From: Karalla daura
Taxonomy: Eukaryota > Chordata > Actinopteri > Chaetodontiformes > Leiognathidae
Direction: 5' to 3'
Assembly (NCBI GenBank): GCA_029224185.1
Contig: CM055200.1
Span: 5,854,741 to 5,918,740 of the forward strand
DNA length: 64,000 nt
The translations under genes were made by a program, and so were the position numbers. Positions 1 through 13,309 of this stretch are shown piece after piece. How positions within the stretch are numbered: position 1 is the first letter of the stretch; each line of letters begins with the position of its first letter. The notes beneath the pieces are model-generated. The model ran no database searches. It was given only the letters and a program-made list of their open reading frames with translations, and was not told where the DNA came from.

Positions 1-681
1 GGCTACAGCGGAGCCACGTGCCACAGCTGTAAGGTCCAGTTGGTCATGGGTCTTTGGAAGAGCAATGGGGTTGAGAGAGGCTGAGAGAAAGGGCAATGGG
101 GTTTAGTAACTGATTTCAGTAATGTATTACTTTTTGCAGTAATAAAGTAGCACCTCCAGTGTTTCATGCACTTTGCAGGCTTTTTCACTCTTTATACTCC
201 ATCACCTTGCTCTGGGGCACTTGAATACAGCCACAGATGGGACCCCACATGGTGTCAGTGTGGTATAATGAGAGGCATAGCAATATACTGGCATTTGACA
301 ACCCGGGGTTAAGACCTATCTGCATTTTCATGTCGTCACCATGAGATCTAGAGCGTATTCGTTAAGTAAATGGGTTTTTTTCCCTCCTACACAGCTGAGC
401 AAAGAGATCTGACTACTGAAAATGTAGCTGAATATCTTTGATTTTTAAAGACAATGGATCGTGTTGTTACTGTACCTTAATATTTAGTTTACTCCCCTTT
501 TCATGACAACTGTGGAGTGGAATCTCCATTGTTCTCGACTGTTCTGCGGCTTCAAAACCGTTTCGACCCAAAGCAGGCAAAAGTAGGACTAGATTATTGA
601 TCCGCTGGGGAGGTTCCCTTCAGGAAATTCAGGTGTAACCTATTGCTACGACACTGATGCCGAGTGTTTCCCTTTCCTCAG
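1..681 (+). other. cntnap intron (5' part off window)
   Basis: No exon of the family is readable here. The stretch ends in the pyrimidine tract and AG at 680-681. Nothing else is recognised. Confidence 0.7.
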
Positions 682-801
682 CGATATACGAGCAGTCCTG
701 CGAGGCGTACAAACACAAGGGCAACACCTCCGGGTATTATCACATCGATGTGGACGGCAGTGGGCCCATCAGACCGCAGCTAATATACTGTAACATGACA
801 G
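682..801 (+). CDS. cntnap5: cntnap exon: start of fibrinogen-like domain
   Basis: The acceptor is CCTTTCCTCAG and the donor G|GTAGGC. The exon begins with the last two bases of a codon, so an upstream exon is needed. It encodes SCEAYKHKG, SGYYHIDVDGSG and IYCNMT, the beginning of the fibrinogen-like module of CNTNAP proteins. The next exon completes the last codon as Glu. Confidence 0.9.
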
Positions 802-3800
802 GTAGGCGACACACACTCACATTAAAGCACACCTCTCGGGTGCCCTGGTGGCCACTCTCCTGCTCTCACGCCTCCATCCTGTTTCTATTTCTGTGCTGTT
901 CGTCCTGCTGGGTACACACAAAAGAAAGAAAACAGACATTCGGTATTTGTCTCTCTCTCTCTCGTTTTCTCTCCCTCTAACAGAGGACAAAACATGGATG
1001 GTAATACAGCACAATAACACCGAGCTGACCAGGGTATGGCCGCTGCCCGGGAGGACTCAGCACTCGGCTCACTTTGAATACACGTGTGAGGAGGAGCAGC
1101 TGGCGGCCATCATCAGCCAGTCGGAGCGCTGCGAACAAGAGCTGAGCTTCGAGTGCAAGATGTCGCGCCTCCTCAACACGCCTGGTAAGGCTCGGTGGTT
1201 TTTCTCGTCACACCACAGAGCTTGTATGTGTTCGTGATGATCTTCTCAAAAGCTTTTTGTGCGGAAGCTGAGGTTTATTAAGAGGAAGAGAATTGTGACT
1301 ATTGCGCAAGCCTACCTGAGACCGGAAACCAAGTGGAAACTTGATAGGGGGCTGAGCTGCTTTTACTTCTCATTTTTCTTTCTATTTTCTTTGTTGTGGT
1401 TTGGCTGACTCTTTGTCACCAAGCAGATTTTCAGGATGCAAACTACTTGTCTGAATCACACTGAGTCATTCAGCATGATTCATGACATCTGAAAACAATT
1501 AAGGCCTTAATCTGTATATAAATACAATATGGGTAAGCGAATAAAATCTAAATGAACTGGCACACATTGGTGGACCCAAACACAAAATACAACATAACAA
1601 CACTAAAGATTTGAATGCAAGAAGGAGTAGGAGGTGTCACTAGTTTTGTTTTTTGCTAGTTTTGCAAGTTCATCATGTTGCAGTTCTGTTTAAAGTGAAG
1701 CGGAAGTGAAAAGACAGATGCGTGCTGATGTGTTGCAGACGGCCCTCCTCTCAGCTGGTGGGTGGGAGGGCCGGGTGCAGGACAGGTGCAGACCTACTGG
1801 GCCGGGGCGCCACCCGGCAGCCATCAGTGTGCCTGCGGCCTGCAGGAAAACTGCCTGGACCCCAAGCACCACTGCAACTGTGACGCCGAGCACTCCGAGT
1901 GGTACAGTGATACCTCTAGTTCCTCCTCTGCAGCTCATATGACGTCTCGTCCTGCCTGTCTTTCTTTCTTTTCTAGCAATTGAGCTTTCTATTTCTAATG
2001 TGTTCATGTACTGTAGGAGGAAGAACGCTGCCTCAGCTTCTCATCTTTGTGTCTTGGTAGCCAGAGATCAAAGCAAATGCAAACTATTGCTCTTGAATTG
2101 CTAAACGTTGACATTTCCAAGAATTAAAATGAAATCCAAAAAATAAGAGTGCAGAGGATGACTGGTAGCAGATAGAGAGAGACGGCAAGGCGGGGGCCAT
2201 GGTAGCAGTGAGCTCCAGAGACCAGTGCTTGCAAATGAATGAAGTAATGGAATAAGGTGGTATCACATGCTACAGTAATGAAAACAGATGTGCGCTTCCC
2301 TTCACAAACAGTGCTTACCAAAGTACTACCCCAACATCTGGAAACACTTTGGATTAGGGACCACATATTCACCAGTAACTTGCTGCTCCCTGGCACGCTG
2401 CTCCCTGTGTACTGGTCACATAGTCATTAGAGCTTACTTTTTCAGCATTATCATAGATAGCATTACTAAAGCCATGAACCATGATTGTGAGAGAGTTGTA
2501 CATGATCCCAGAGGGCTTTGCTCGCTTGCTCTCCCTTCATATCTTTAAAAAATCTCAGTAAATAACCATGATCCAAACTATCCAGATGAGCTAGATGCAG
2601 GAAGTGAAGCCTTTTCAGAAGATGTTTCCAGTCTATATATTTAGTTCACACATATGTTCCCCATTCTAAAACTGCCTCCTCCTTATACTTAGTAAATCCA
2701 TTACAACTCATTTATTTTATTGTAATAACTAATAAAAGACCAATATCTGAGTATGATGCACTGCTGGCAGAGCTCAGAAAGCAGGAGAGGTTTATTTGTT
2801 TTTGTATTTGTGTATTTATTATTTGTGTAGCAACACTCCACGAGCGAAAAAAGACAGAGCCTCCTCCTCCTTCTCTTTCGCCCTCTACTTCATGTTCTTC
2901 ATCATCACCTGCCTCTCGTTTCCCTCCAGGACAAATGATTCAGGCCTGCTGACCCACAAGGAGAGCCTTCCCGTCAGGTCTCTGGTGCTGGGTGACATCC
3001 AGAGGCCTGGCTCAGAGGGCGCCTACAGGGTGGGGCACCTTCGTTGCCACGGAGACAGTGCGTCCAATCCCAGGCCTTTGCATCATATCGTACATGTTTA
3101 AACTATTAAATGCTGACTTTTAGCTTAATCTATCCATTTCACTTTTGATTGGTTCGTTTCCAGAAAATGTGTGGAACGCTGCATTTTTTGACAAGGAGAC
3201 CTCTTACCTCCACTTCCCCACGTTTCATGGAGAGCTGAGCGCAGACATCTCCTTCCTCTTTAAGACCACCTCGTCATCTGGCGTCTTCCTGGAGAACCTG
3301 GGCATCAAAGATTTCATTCGCATCGAACTCAGCTGTAAGTCAAACCTTCTTAGGGTGCATTTCAAAGCCGGACTTTGCTTAGATATGAGCACAAGCCGAG
3401 CAGAATGTGATCTCTCTGGGATTTTAAGTTTCTTTGGGATTGAACTCAGCTGGAGGCAACTGTCAGACCTGGACCCTCAGTTTTTTTTTTCCAAGCCTAA
3501 AAAACACGAAACTCTCCAGCAGCACTGCCATTTATTTCTTTCCTTTGGGAAATCAGTACAGTGGTGTTGCTCACATCTACTGTACTGTAATACATTTCCT
3601 TTATAACCTCCAGAGCTCATAGCTCCACACAGTAAAAATTAGAGCTGGTTGTCAAAATGTGTGCTGCTGTAACTTTCTTTCATCACAACTGCTTTTGCAT
3701 TGCATATAGATCTATGCCCAGGTAACTTTTTATGGTTACTATCCAGTATTGTACAGTATTATTTAGGTTATGCATAAAGCCTGGTGTCAGGCTGCAGAAA

Positions 3801-6800
3801 GTGCAAATAGTTTGACTTTGCTTCATTTATCAGAAGTGTCAGAATTTATATATGTATTTACACAGGGACACAGCTACAGCAGGAATAATGATCTTTTCTT
3901 TCAACCGATTGTGCCGCAATCGCAGCAGCACTGGACATAAAACAAGGTTGAACAAATGTGTGTTTGTGTGTGTCCTGTGGTGATTCATTCTCGAATGAAT
4001 TACCTGCCAATTTGGCCAAATGTAAAACAACTAAACAAATGAATCCATATCATGAAGGTCGTTTATCTTATAATATATGCGCTTTGCGCCCGTTGTATCA
4101 TCCGACACCTATTTATTAGTGGAGTTTCTAGTCTCCTTTCACAGCCTCTGATCCACAAATGCATCCTGCATCTGGCTGCCAGTGAAAAATTCATTCATCA
4201 TTGGCTTCGCAGCACATTCCTGTGGAATTTCAAAGAGGGAGACAAAGGTTTTTTTTTTTCACTAAAACATATAAGAGCTTGTCATCCCTTGATTGACAGA
4301 CACAGTCGAGAAGCATATCTACCAAGATCAAGCAAATGATGAAATTGAAATGAAAGTGAAGCCTTTTCATGTTTAACAGTGGACAAGTGACCTTGACTTA
4401 AGCCAAATGCTGCCATCAATGTAAAAAAAAAACCATGGTCGTAACTTTTTTTTAATCTAAAAGTACAGGGACCAGGTTAAATATAACTAAGTGGTAAGTA
4501 TTTAAAGAACTGGAAAATGTGCACTGAGGATGCGCTAAAACACAACATTGTCCATAAACCAGCACACACATTAGTAAATCTCGTCGGGGAAATCCCTCCA
4601 GCGAACTGATTAGATTGTGGTTTCATCAACCTTGAAACCACTGAATGAATGTGATTACCATATCAATTCCTGTATCTGGTTGCTGTTGAAACTACCATTC
4701 ACATTGCTGTATTTCTGTTGTTGGTTGTCAGAGACCTCACTGTTACGAACTAAGATCATTAGGTTAGGGGCAATGACTCCTTGACATTTAAAATCATGGT
4801 CTGTGAGCTGCTCGCTGTGACTTTGTGGTTGCATCACTTCAGGCGCACACTGTTTTGTTCAGAATATAGCTTGAGGCGCATGTGCTTCCCGTCATATTCG
4901 GGTGTACTGCAACATTCAGGAAACGAGAGCGTCAGTGTGGTCCTCACTGAGAGAGGGTTGCGAGAGAAAAACAAGTAATGATAAGATTTAAGGGGAAGAA
5001 TTACGTTAAAGTCTTGCAATCAGTACCTAAACCTCACATGGTCCAGCTCTTTGTTTGTTGGTAACATATTATTCATTAGAGGTTGTACAGAGTGAACACC
5101 AAATGCAACAGGAGTTAGAGACTATTAAAGACACCGAGCGTCGATATCCTTTCTTTCCGAACGCAGCCTCTAATGAGGTCCTCTTCTCCTTCGACGTGGG
5201 TAACGGTCCGTTGGATGTGTCTGTGAGGAGCAGCTCTCCGCTGAACGACAACAGGTGGCACCGCATCCGAGCCGAGCGCAACGTGAAGGAGGCCTCGCTT
5301 CGCCTGGACGAGCTCCCTCCCACCACCCAGGAGGCTCCAGCTGACGGCCACGTCCACCTGCAGCTCAACAGCCAGCTATTCATAGGTGTGTGTGTGGGTG
5401 TGTGGGTGTGTATGTGTGTGTGTGTGTGAACATGAAGGCTACCGCGCTAATACAGTTTAAAGCGTCTACCGTCTCCTCATCTCCTCCATGAAAGCCGTGT
5501 GCTGTTGCTCATTACCGCACTGTTTGATTCCTCCGTGTCCTCGCTGTCTTTGACTGGAGCCGTATCCTCTCTCACCCACATACTTACAGCGTTTTAATGA
5601 CTCTGAAAAAAATATAGCATCTCATGTGGTTTCAGCGGCCCTGGGGAGACAGCTGAGTTTCTATGTTTGTCTCCTCTGCTCCGGCTGAAAACCGCAGACT
5701 CTGACAGAAACTAAAGCCCTTCAGCAAAACTCATCAGCCTGGTTCATATCAGGCGGTGATGACTCCGGTTATTGATCGACATTGAAAATGACAGCTTAAA
5801 GTGGGATCAATCAGCCCGTAAGACGCATCGTTCCTCAACCTCAGTCTAACAGCATGGCAGTAACTCCTTTATATACATCCAATCGACATTGAATTGACAC
5901 AAGATCCTCACAGATTGACAGTAACATCCTCCAGATGGTGCAGTGAGACGTAGTGGTCAGTTTCCTTGCAGTAACCTTGGTACACTGTTTGAACCCGATC
6001 CATTAGTTAAGGTAGTCCCTCCCTGACAGCTCCTGATGAAACTCCGGGCTCGGGTAGGAACCTCATCAGCGCCACAGTCCTGAAAAGCTGTTTATCTCCG
6101 AACAGTCTTGAGGTTGCCAGTTTGGCACGGCCAGACAATTATGATGTTGCAGAGCCTGAACTCTTGAGGACAGTTGGAGGTTGTAACGCAAGAAGTCGGA
6201 AAACAATAACTTTGGGAGTCGATATTCTGTCCTAGAAATGGAGGTGGAGGCGGGGGGGGTGTTGTTTTCCCTGTCACAGACTGGCAGCCAGGTGGGACCA
6301 ATGGGCTGTCAGACGGACTGACAGCTCGCCAACTTTCCAGATATCAACAACCAGCAGGTGCTTGGCGGGCAGAAAGACACTCAGTAAAAAGTCTTCAAAT
6401 CTTTACCTGACAGTTTGTGTTTCACTATGTTGCATCACCTCATCATTTGAAAAATAGATAAATAAATACATACATAATACAACAGAATGAGGGTGGTGCT
6501 AAATTTCCTCGAGGTGCTGAATATGTTCAAGTAGCCACCAGTCTATCCTCGCAGTGTTAGGAGAGAGAGACAGGCGCATTTATTTTCAGTAGTTAGTGGG
6601 TACTCTTAAGTCTTTTCACAATCAGAAACAACTGTGAAAGTCTTTTAGCAAGCCTGAGCTTAAAATCCTGACGTTTCCTTTGGGAGTGACAAGGATGGAC
6701 AGGATCGAGAATCAGAACAGTGACAACACGTTAGAAGAAGAGAGGTCAGACTGGGATAGTTCGGACATGGACAGAGGAGGGACCGCGAGTACACCTGGAT

Positions 6801-7824
6801 GCTGATGCCAGGCAGGCGGCAGAGAGGGAGACCTAAGGAGAGATTTGTGTGGGTGTAGTGAAAGACAACGTGAAGTTAGCCGGTGCGAGAGAAGAGGATG
6901 CAGAGGACAGGGGTTTGATTGAGGCTGAAGAGTCGCTGTGGCGACCTCTGAAGGGAACATCCCGGAGAAAGACGATTAGCACACGGTCGAAGAAGCATCA
7001 GAGCTCAGAAAACGTGTCAGTTTGTGAGCACAGCCACTCTCACGCTCACTCTGTGCGCAGGGGGCACAGCGTCCAGGCAGAAGGGCTTTCGCGGCTGCAT
7101 CCGCTCCCTGCAGCTGAACGGCGTCACCCTGGACCTGGAGGAGAGGGCGAGGATCACCCCCGGGGTTCAGGCCGGATGCCCAGGCCACTGCAGCAGCTAC
7201 GGCTCGCTCTGCAGGAATCGGGGCCGCTGCGTGGAGAGAGCCATCAGCTTCTCCTGCGACTGTGGCCCGTCGGCTTACACCGGAGCCTTCTGCGACAGAG
7301 GTTTGTGCAAACTCCAACCAAACTGTCCAACCAGAAGTGAGTTTATACGATTTGCCCTCGGGCTCGGTTAACTCAGCACTTTTTGAGTCTTTCTTTTTTT
7401 TTTTTGTCATCAAATGCAGCCATCGATCCCGGCTGCAGTTTCTGTTTCTGAGCCCCAGTTTCTGTAATTTCAAATAAGAAAGTTGCACCCACTGTCAGGA
7501 TGTCAAAAAGTGAGTTTCTTGTATTGCATGCATGTAACGCAATCGAAGTGGGGATTCACCCGCAGGGTCCGAGTGTAGGATAAACAACAGAAGAAAATAG
7601 GAACTTGGAGCTCAAATACACAAAGTAATGTGATGAATGTGACAGGAAATCACCGTAGTCCAATCTCTCCAGTCAAGGAGTCAGTAATGGTGGTATTGGA
7701 GTTGATACCACACAGAGCTGAATGATCTGAATCTTGTGTAATACTTTTGTAATATTTCACATCATTTTCCCTTAGTGTGAGTATGTGTGTGTGCGTGTGT
7801 GTGTGTGTGTGTGCGTGTGTGTGT

Positions 7825-7883
<59 letters not shown>

Positions 7884-10800
7884 GATGCTTCATTGTTTGA
7901 CTTGTCAGTCACTGCCTGTCACATTTGTTTGCAGAGGAAGCACATCGAACACTAACTGTAAATCATGGCACCATACCTGGTCGGCTGTGACCTTTTTAGT
8001 TGTCCTGCATTTTATAGTCTTCCCAAATTCAGATCATTATACTTCAGTTTGGCAAATTGTGATAAGTGCATGCAAAGACATTTATTGAATTATTCAACCC
8101 AAGCATGACCAATGATGGCAGGTATCATAAAAAGAACACAGCAATGTAGGATTGAAAACAGTAGGCATTGTATAATATACAATCCATTAAAATATATATA
8201 TATATGATATGATCATATAAGATGTGTCCCTAATTGTGTCCAAATCATTTTCCTTCCTGCAAATAATTCTCGTGCCATTGGGCGAGCGCCGCTGTCTAAC
8301 TAATGTGCTGCATGAAGTTGTTTTAAGAGCTCAGGCCTAGGCCGCCTTACACCTAGTTATCACAGGAACATTGAGTCATCACATCAGTCCGTTAACTCGC
8401 CCTCAAAATGCATTCATTAATTAACAGGCCCAGCTGTGTTGTGTGCCGGGGCTCCACAGGTGCACCGGCGATGGAAGTCACAGCTCCGAAACGCGACTGC
8501 GCTATAATTAGCAGCTAAATCTTGAGTTGTTCTTTTCACCTGTCAGCCAGGTTTCTGTGGAAACTTTTTTTTTCTTTTCCCCTCAAGCTCATTAATTAGG
8601 TGTTGTCGGTATGTACAGAGTAAGAATCACTGATCCGGTGCCCATACAGGGGCTCTACTGTGAAGACTCATTGGATATACACAATTAAGTTTCAATGCAA
8701 ATCATTTTGTCATGCAGTGGCACCCTTGACGTGGCACAAGGATTTGTTAAGTGGATGTTTATGACGGGGAAAAAGACGTCTAGGCACAATTACAAAGTGA
8801 AGTAACACTGTAACCTGAACTCAAAGTCAACTTCTTGGCACGTCATATCCAAGAACTACAAGAATTTATTGCAGGAATCGGTTGCCCGATCCTCCACTGT
8901 CTATCCTCGCTGTTTGACAAAATGAGGGAGATTTTTTTTCGTAAATGAAGTACATTTTCCAATTCTTTGAGCCACGTGCCAAGGATTGGAGGATTTCCAA
9001 TATCCTAGCAGCTGTTTTCTGGTCGATAGTGGAGAGAGAGATGCAGAGCGTGTTAACCAAGGGGCCACGAGTGAGTCAGCTTCTGTACTTTAACATTTTG
9101 GCTCTCTCTCTGTCGAGCCCATGTGTTGGAGGAGAAAATACCAATACCAGTCCAAGATTTCTCGCATAGAAAAGGAATCGAAGGAGTAACCAATAAGTGT
9201 TGAGGTACAGACGATGCAGTGCGGCACCCTTGTCCTGCAGTCCTCCTGCAGTAGCCATGTTTTCATGTTAACGTCGTACCTCCATTGCACTTTGTTGATG
9301 CACCTGAGCCCGACGTTGGCTGGCCGTCAGGCAGATTATTTTAGGCATCAGTTGACAAAGGTGCAACTGATTTAATTGGGCAGGTGGGCAATTTCAGGTA
9401 TGCTAAGGAACTAACCAGGTTTTCTACTGTATCTATTTGCATGTGGATATTCAATGTGGATATATCGTTCAAACCTGTAGTTTGTTTTTTGACCAAAATG
9501 AAAAGTACATCAGTTGTCATTGTTATGTTTTTCGTTGATGAATAGTCGATTAAACGATTGTGTGTTGCAGCGTTACTTGACATGACATTTGAAATGGCCT
9601 AGTCTGACACCAGTGCATGTCACATCATGGGACATTTCCTCACCCTCGTTCTCTCTCTCTCCCTGTAGAGGTGTCCGCCAGCTTCAAGTCTGGAACGTCG
9701 GTCAGCTACAGCTTCCAGGAGTCGCCGCTGAGCAAGCGGAACAGCAGCGGCGGCGGCAGCAGCGTCCTGTCGTCCACGAACCTGAGAGCAGAAAACCTCT
9801 CCCTGAGCTTCAGGACGAGCCAGAGTCCCGCTCTGCTGCTCTATGTGGGCTCCCAGCAGCGAGAGTACCTGGCTCTGCTGCTCAACAAGCATGGTGAGCG
9901 CTCGCTTTCCACACACAGGCCCTGGCCAGAGACAACTCTGTCTGGTGAGGATCGCTGCAATAGCAGCCCACAGGCTTAGTCTTTTCATGTCAGATTTCAC
10001 TGGGAGATCAAGAACGGGTCAGCTTTTGTGAACATCTGCTCTTTCCCTCATTCTCTAAATTTTACTTTAAGGCTCTTCATGCTCTGTTGCAGCATCACTG
10101 TCATTTTAAGTGTTTATATTTTTTTTTAATAAGGAGAAATGTGCATATTTTGTGTTCACCTTCACAAAACGTAACTATGCCCCCTATGCACACAATGTCG
10201 GCAACAAAACATGCAACCTTCTTCCTCATAATCCTTCCTCACCTTCTGATATCACAATTTGTCTACACTGTATTGAAATGTATTTTTAGACAAGTAATGA
10301 TTTGCATAATGATTCTGAGTAACCAAAGAATGATGAAGAGAAAAATAAAAAGCATGTTGTCTTACAACCAAAAATTGAGGATACACTGTTGTAAAGTACC
10401 CATTATCTGCACAGCTTTTTTCTATTGGTTTGTACTCAGTATTTATACACCTTCACATTATGTTAACCAACACTGCATTTTTTTAAGAAGTCAGGGAAAG
10501 TTAAAGCCCATTAAAGCCCTCTCTTCTGTTCTAACTCCCACTCTCCTTATTATTCCTATCACCTGGTTCTTGTGTCATGCAGTGACTCTCCAGTTTATTT
10601 ATAGCACCTTGCCATGGGTTCATTCAGAAAAGCTGAGCAAACTGAGGTCATTCGAAATGGTGAGGACAAAGACAGGCTGAAATAGGACGGATTCCACCTG
10701 CATTAGCCCTAAATGGGCTGCTTGAATAAGCCGGGCTGGAGCAGCAGGTCATTTCCATGATGACCAGCTTGTCGGCAGGTAGCTTCATTAAAACCGAGAC

Positions 10801-12584
10801 ATTGCATCAAAACCCTGGAGCCAGTTTGTTTTGCTGTTAAAATCAACTCTGTGAGCGGCATGGTGTTCTGCTGCCAGGGAAAGAACGTGTCGAGGAGTCG
10901 CCTTGAGGTCGGTACACTGATTTGCGAAGGCATTCAATATTTCTCCTGTTGTTGAAATATGTCAGGAAATTATCGGATTCAATGTGGTGTCTACAGCTGC
11001 GTCGACAAGGTTGTTAGTGAGGTTGTTAAATAAACATGTCCAGACTTTGTAATGAATCAGTCCCAAATGCAACATCCTGCTGGAGCGCCTAATGTGCATT
11101 TAGTTATGTTTGCTAAATGCTCAAGCACCCCGCTGGCTGGTGAGTTCATACTGCCACCATCTCATCTGTGATGGAGCCACATGTGCTCTCATTTTTATTC
11201 ATAAAAATAATGTATTTCTCATAGAGTCTAAAAGAATTTCCTCCTCTAGTCAAAAAAGCATGTATACAATTGAGCGACTCCTGATAGGGAGCAACAGAGG
11301 GAAGTGCAGACTGGTATCATCATCACCATTCTGCCAGGGAATAATGGATGGACTGCATTGTTCCTCAAGACACAGATTTCTATTTTTGGTCTGGGAAACA
11401 AGGCATTTTCTTTTCAGAGCCGGCTGGGCCATTAATATATAATAAACTCATCATTTTACCATCCGTGATCGAAACTGAAAGGTGTATTGTTAAGGCTGCT
11501 TCATCCTTAAAAAAGTGCAACAATCGGAGAACCAATTCAAAATAAACTCTCCGTCACAGACTCTAATGACGTAACTCCTGCTCTGGTATCTTGCCGGACC
11601 GACCCTGAAGTTGTTAAAAGCTGTTGGAAGGTGAAAAGTTCAGTCATCACCAGCTTTTCACCTCCTACTGACAGTCTTACATCTCGTGCAAGTCTGTCAG
11701 CCTCCTCCGGCTAATCACAGTCATTACTGTGAGAACAAAACATGCCTCTCTGAGAATAATAAGTATGTTACAGAATTAAAGACTGAAAAATCATAGGTGG
11801 AGTTGACAATGTGTTAGAGAGCGAACAATCTGTGTCTCATCGTGTTTCTGTGTCTTATTGATGCAATCTCACACGACAGCTAGGATTACATCCATTCACA
11901 GTTATTAACTAAAGTACACTCTTTCAGTAAGATTATTTCATATGCATTTTTTTATTCCACATTTTCACGTTGAACTGGGGCCTGGATTGAAATGATCCAC
12001 TTTAAGTGGTGTGAAAATCGTATAAATGAAGTTGATTCTGCACACTATTATTGGCAGAACTTGACACAATACTGAATTCCTTTCATCTTATTATTCACCT
12101 GCTGTTGCTTCAGAACATCTAGATCTCTCCTGACACATATTAACTCTCCCTAAAACAAACATCTGCTTTATCAGAAGATTGAGACAGCAGACTAAATACT
12201 CAGGTAGTAATTAAGGAGAGTGAAATCTTAGTTTTAGTAGTTATAATCTTGCATATTCAAAGTCCTTCTTTAAATGTAATGAATTTAGTTGTTGATAGCA
12301 ATATCCATTTGTTGTCTAACGCTTGGCTGTGAGAACTTTCAGATTGAAAAGATTTTATTTCAGACACCTCATCTGTTAATTGAGGAGTGTGGAATTCATC
12401 TGTCACTCAGCCACTCACACTGCATGTGTTATTCTGTTCTATGCGTCCAGACAAACTGGAGGTGAGGTACAGACTGGACAGCAGCAAAGACACTGAGATC
12501 CTGAGGAGCAAAGTGAGGAACCTGGCCAACGGACAGATACACACTGTCAGCATCTGCAGAGTGGCAGATGTGGTGTCTGTGCAG

Positions 12585-12629
<45 letters not shown>

Positions 12630-13275
12630 TGTCAGTTCAAATCCCAGGTCACCCTGGTTTCCTACATTATTTCTGAGGCTTCAATGGGATTTTTCAGTGA
12701 GTCATTTTGTTTGATTTTCTGTGGTTGCACTATGGCTCTTTTCTTTTTTGTCAGATTGATCAGAACACCAGAGAGGACTTCAACCTGACATCTGATGTGG
12801 AGTTTAATGCTGTCAGGTCGCTGGTACTGGGCAGGGTACACGGTAAGTGTGACACCCACAAAAACGACATCAGGCTCACTCGAAAGACTGAGATGTTCTG
12901 CCCCAACAGAGTATGAAGTATTGAGAGCTCTAAATGAACATTCACTTGGGTGGACTAAAACATAGAGACTCCTTTACGAAGAATGTGTTACATGGTCTTT
13001 GAGAAGGCAGGCCAGGAGTCGACATGCTTTCCTTAGATTTAAAGTTAAAATGAAATACCTACATCAAAGTATGGCTAAGCAGCGGATGGTTGTCTGAGGG
13101 TGAAAAATAAGTTTTGCTGTCCTCTTCCCACTCATTCTTAAGGGAAGTTTGGGGCCATTGCCCAAGAGTGAAAACAAAATGACACAGGTGATTTGGCAAC
13201 CTCGAAAGAAATGCAGCTGAACCTGGAGAGGGTTGTCTCTCAGTCTGGAAGATAATTCACTGCCCACGCTCTTCT

Positions 13276-13309
<34 letters not shown>

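Noticed and set aside
10087..10680. 197-codon open frame in a cntnap intron
   Set aside because: It has AT-rich composition, no domain and no splice or promoter context, and lies inside a clear intron.
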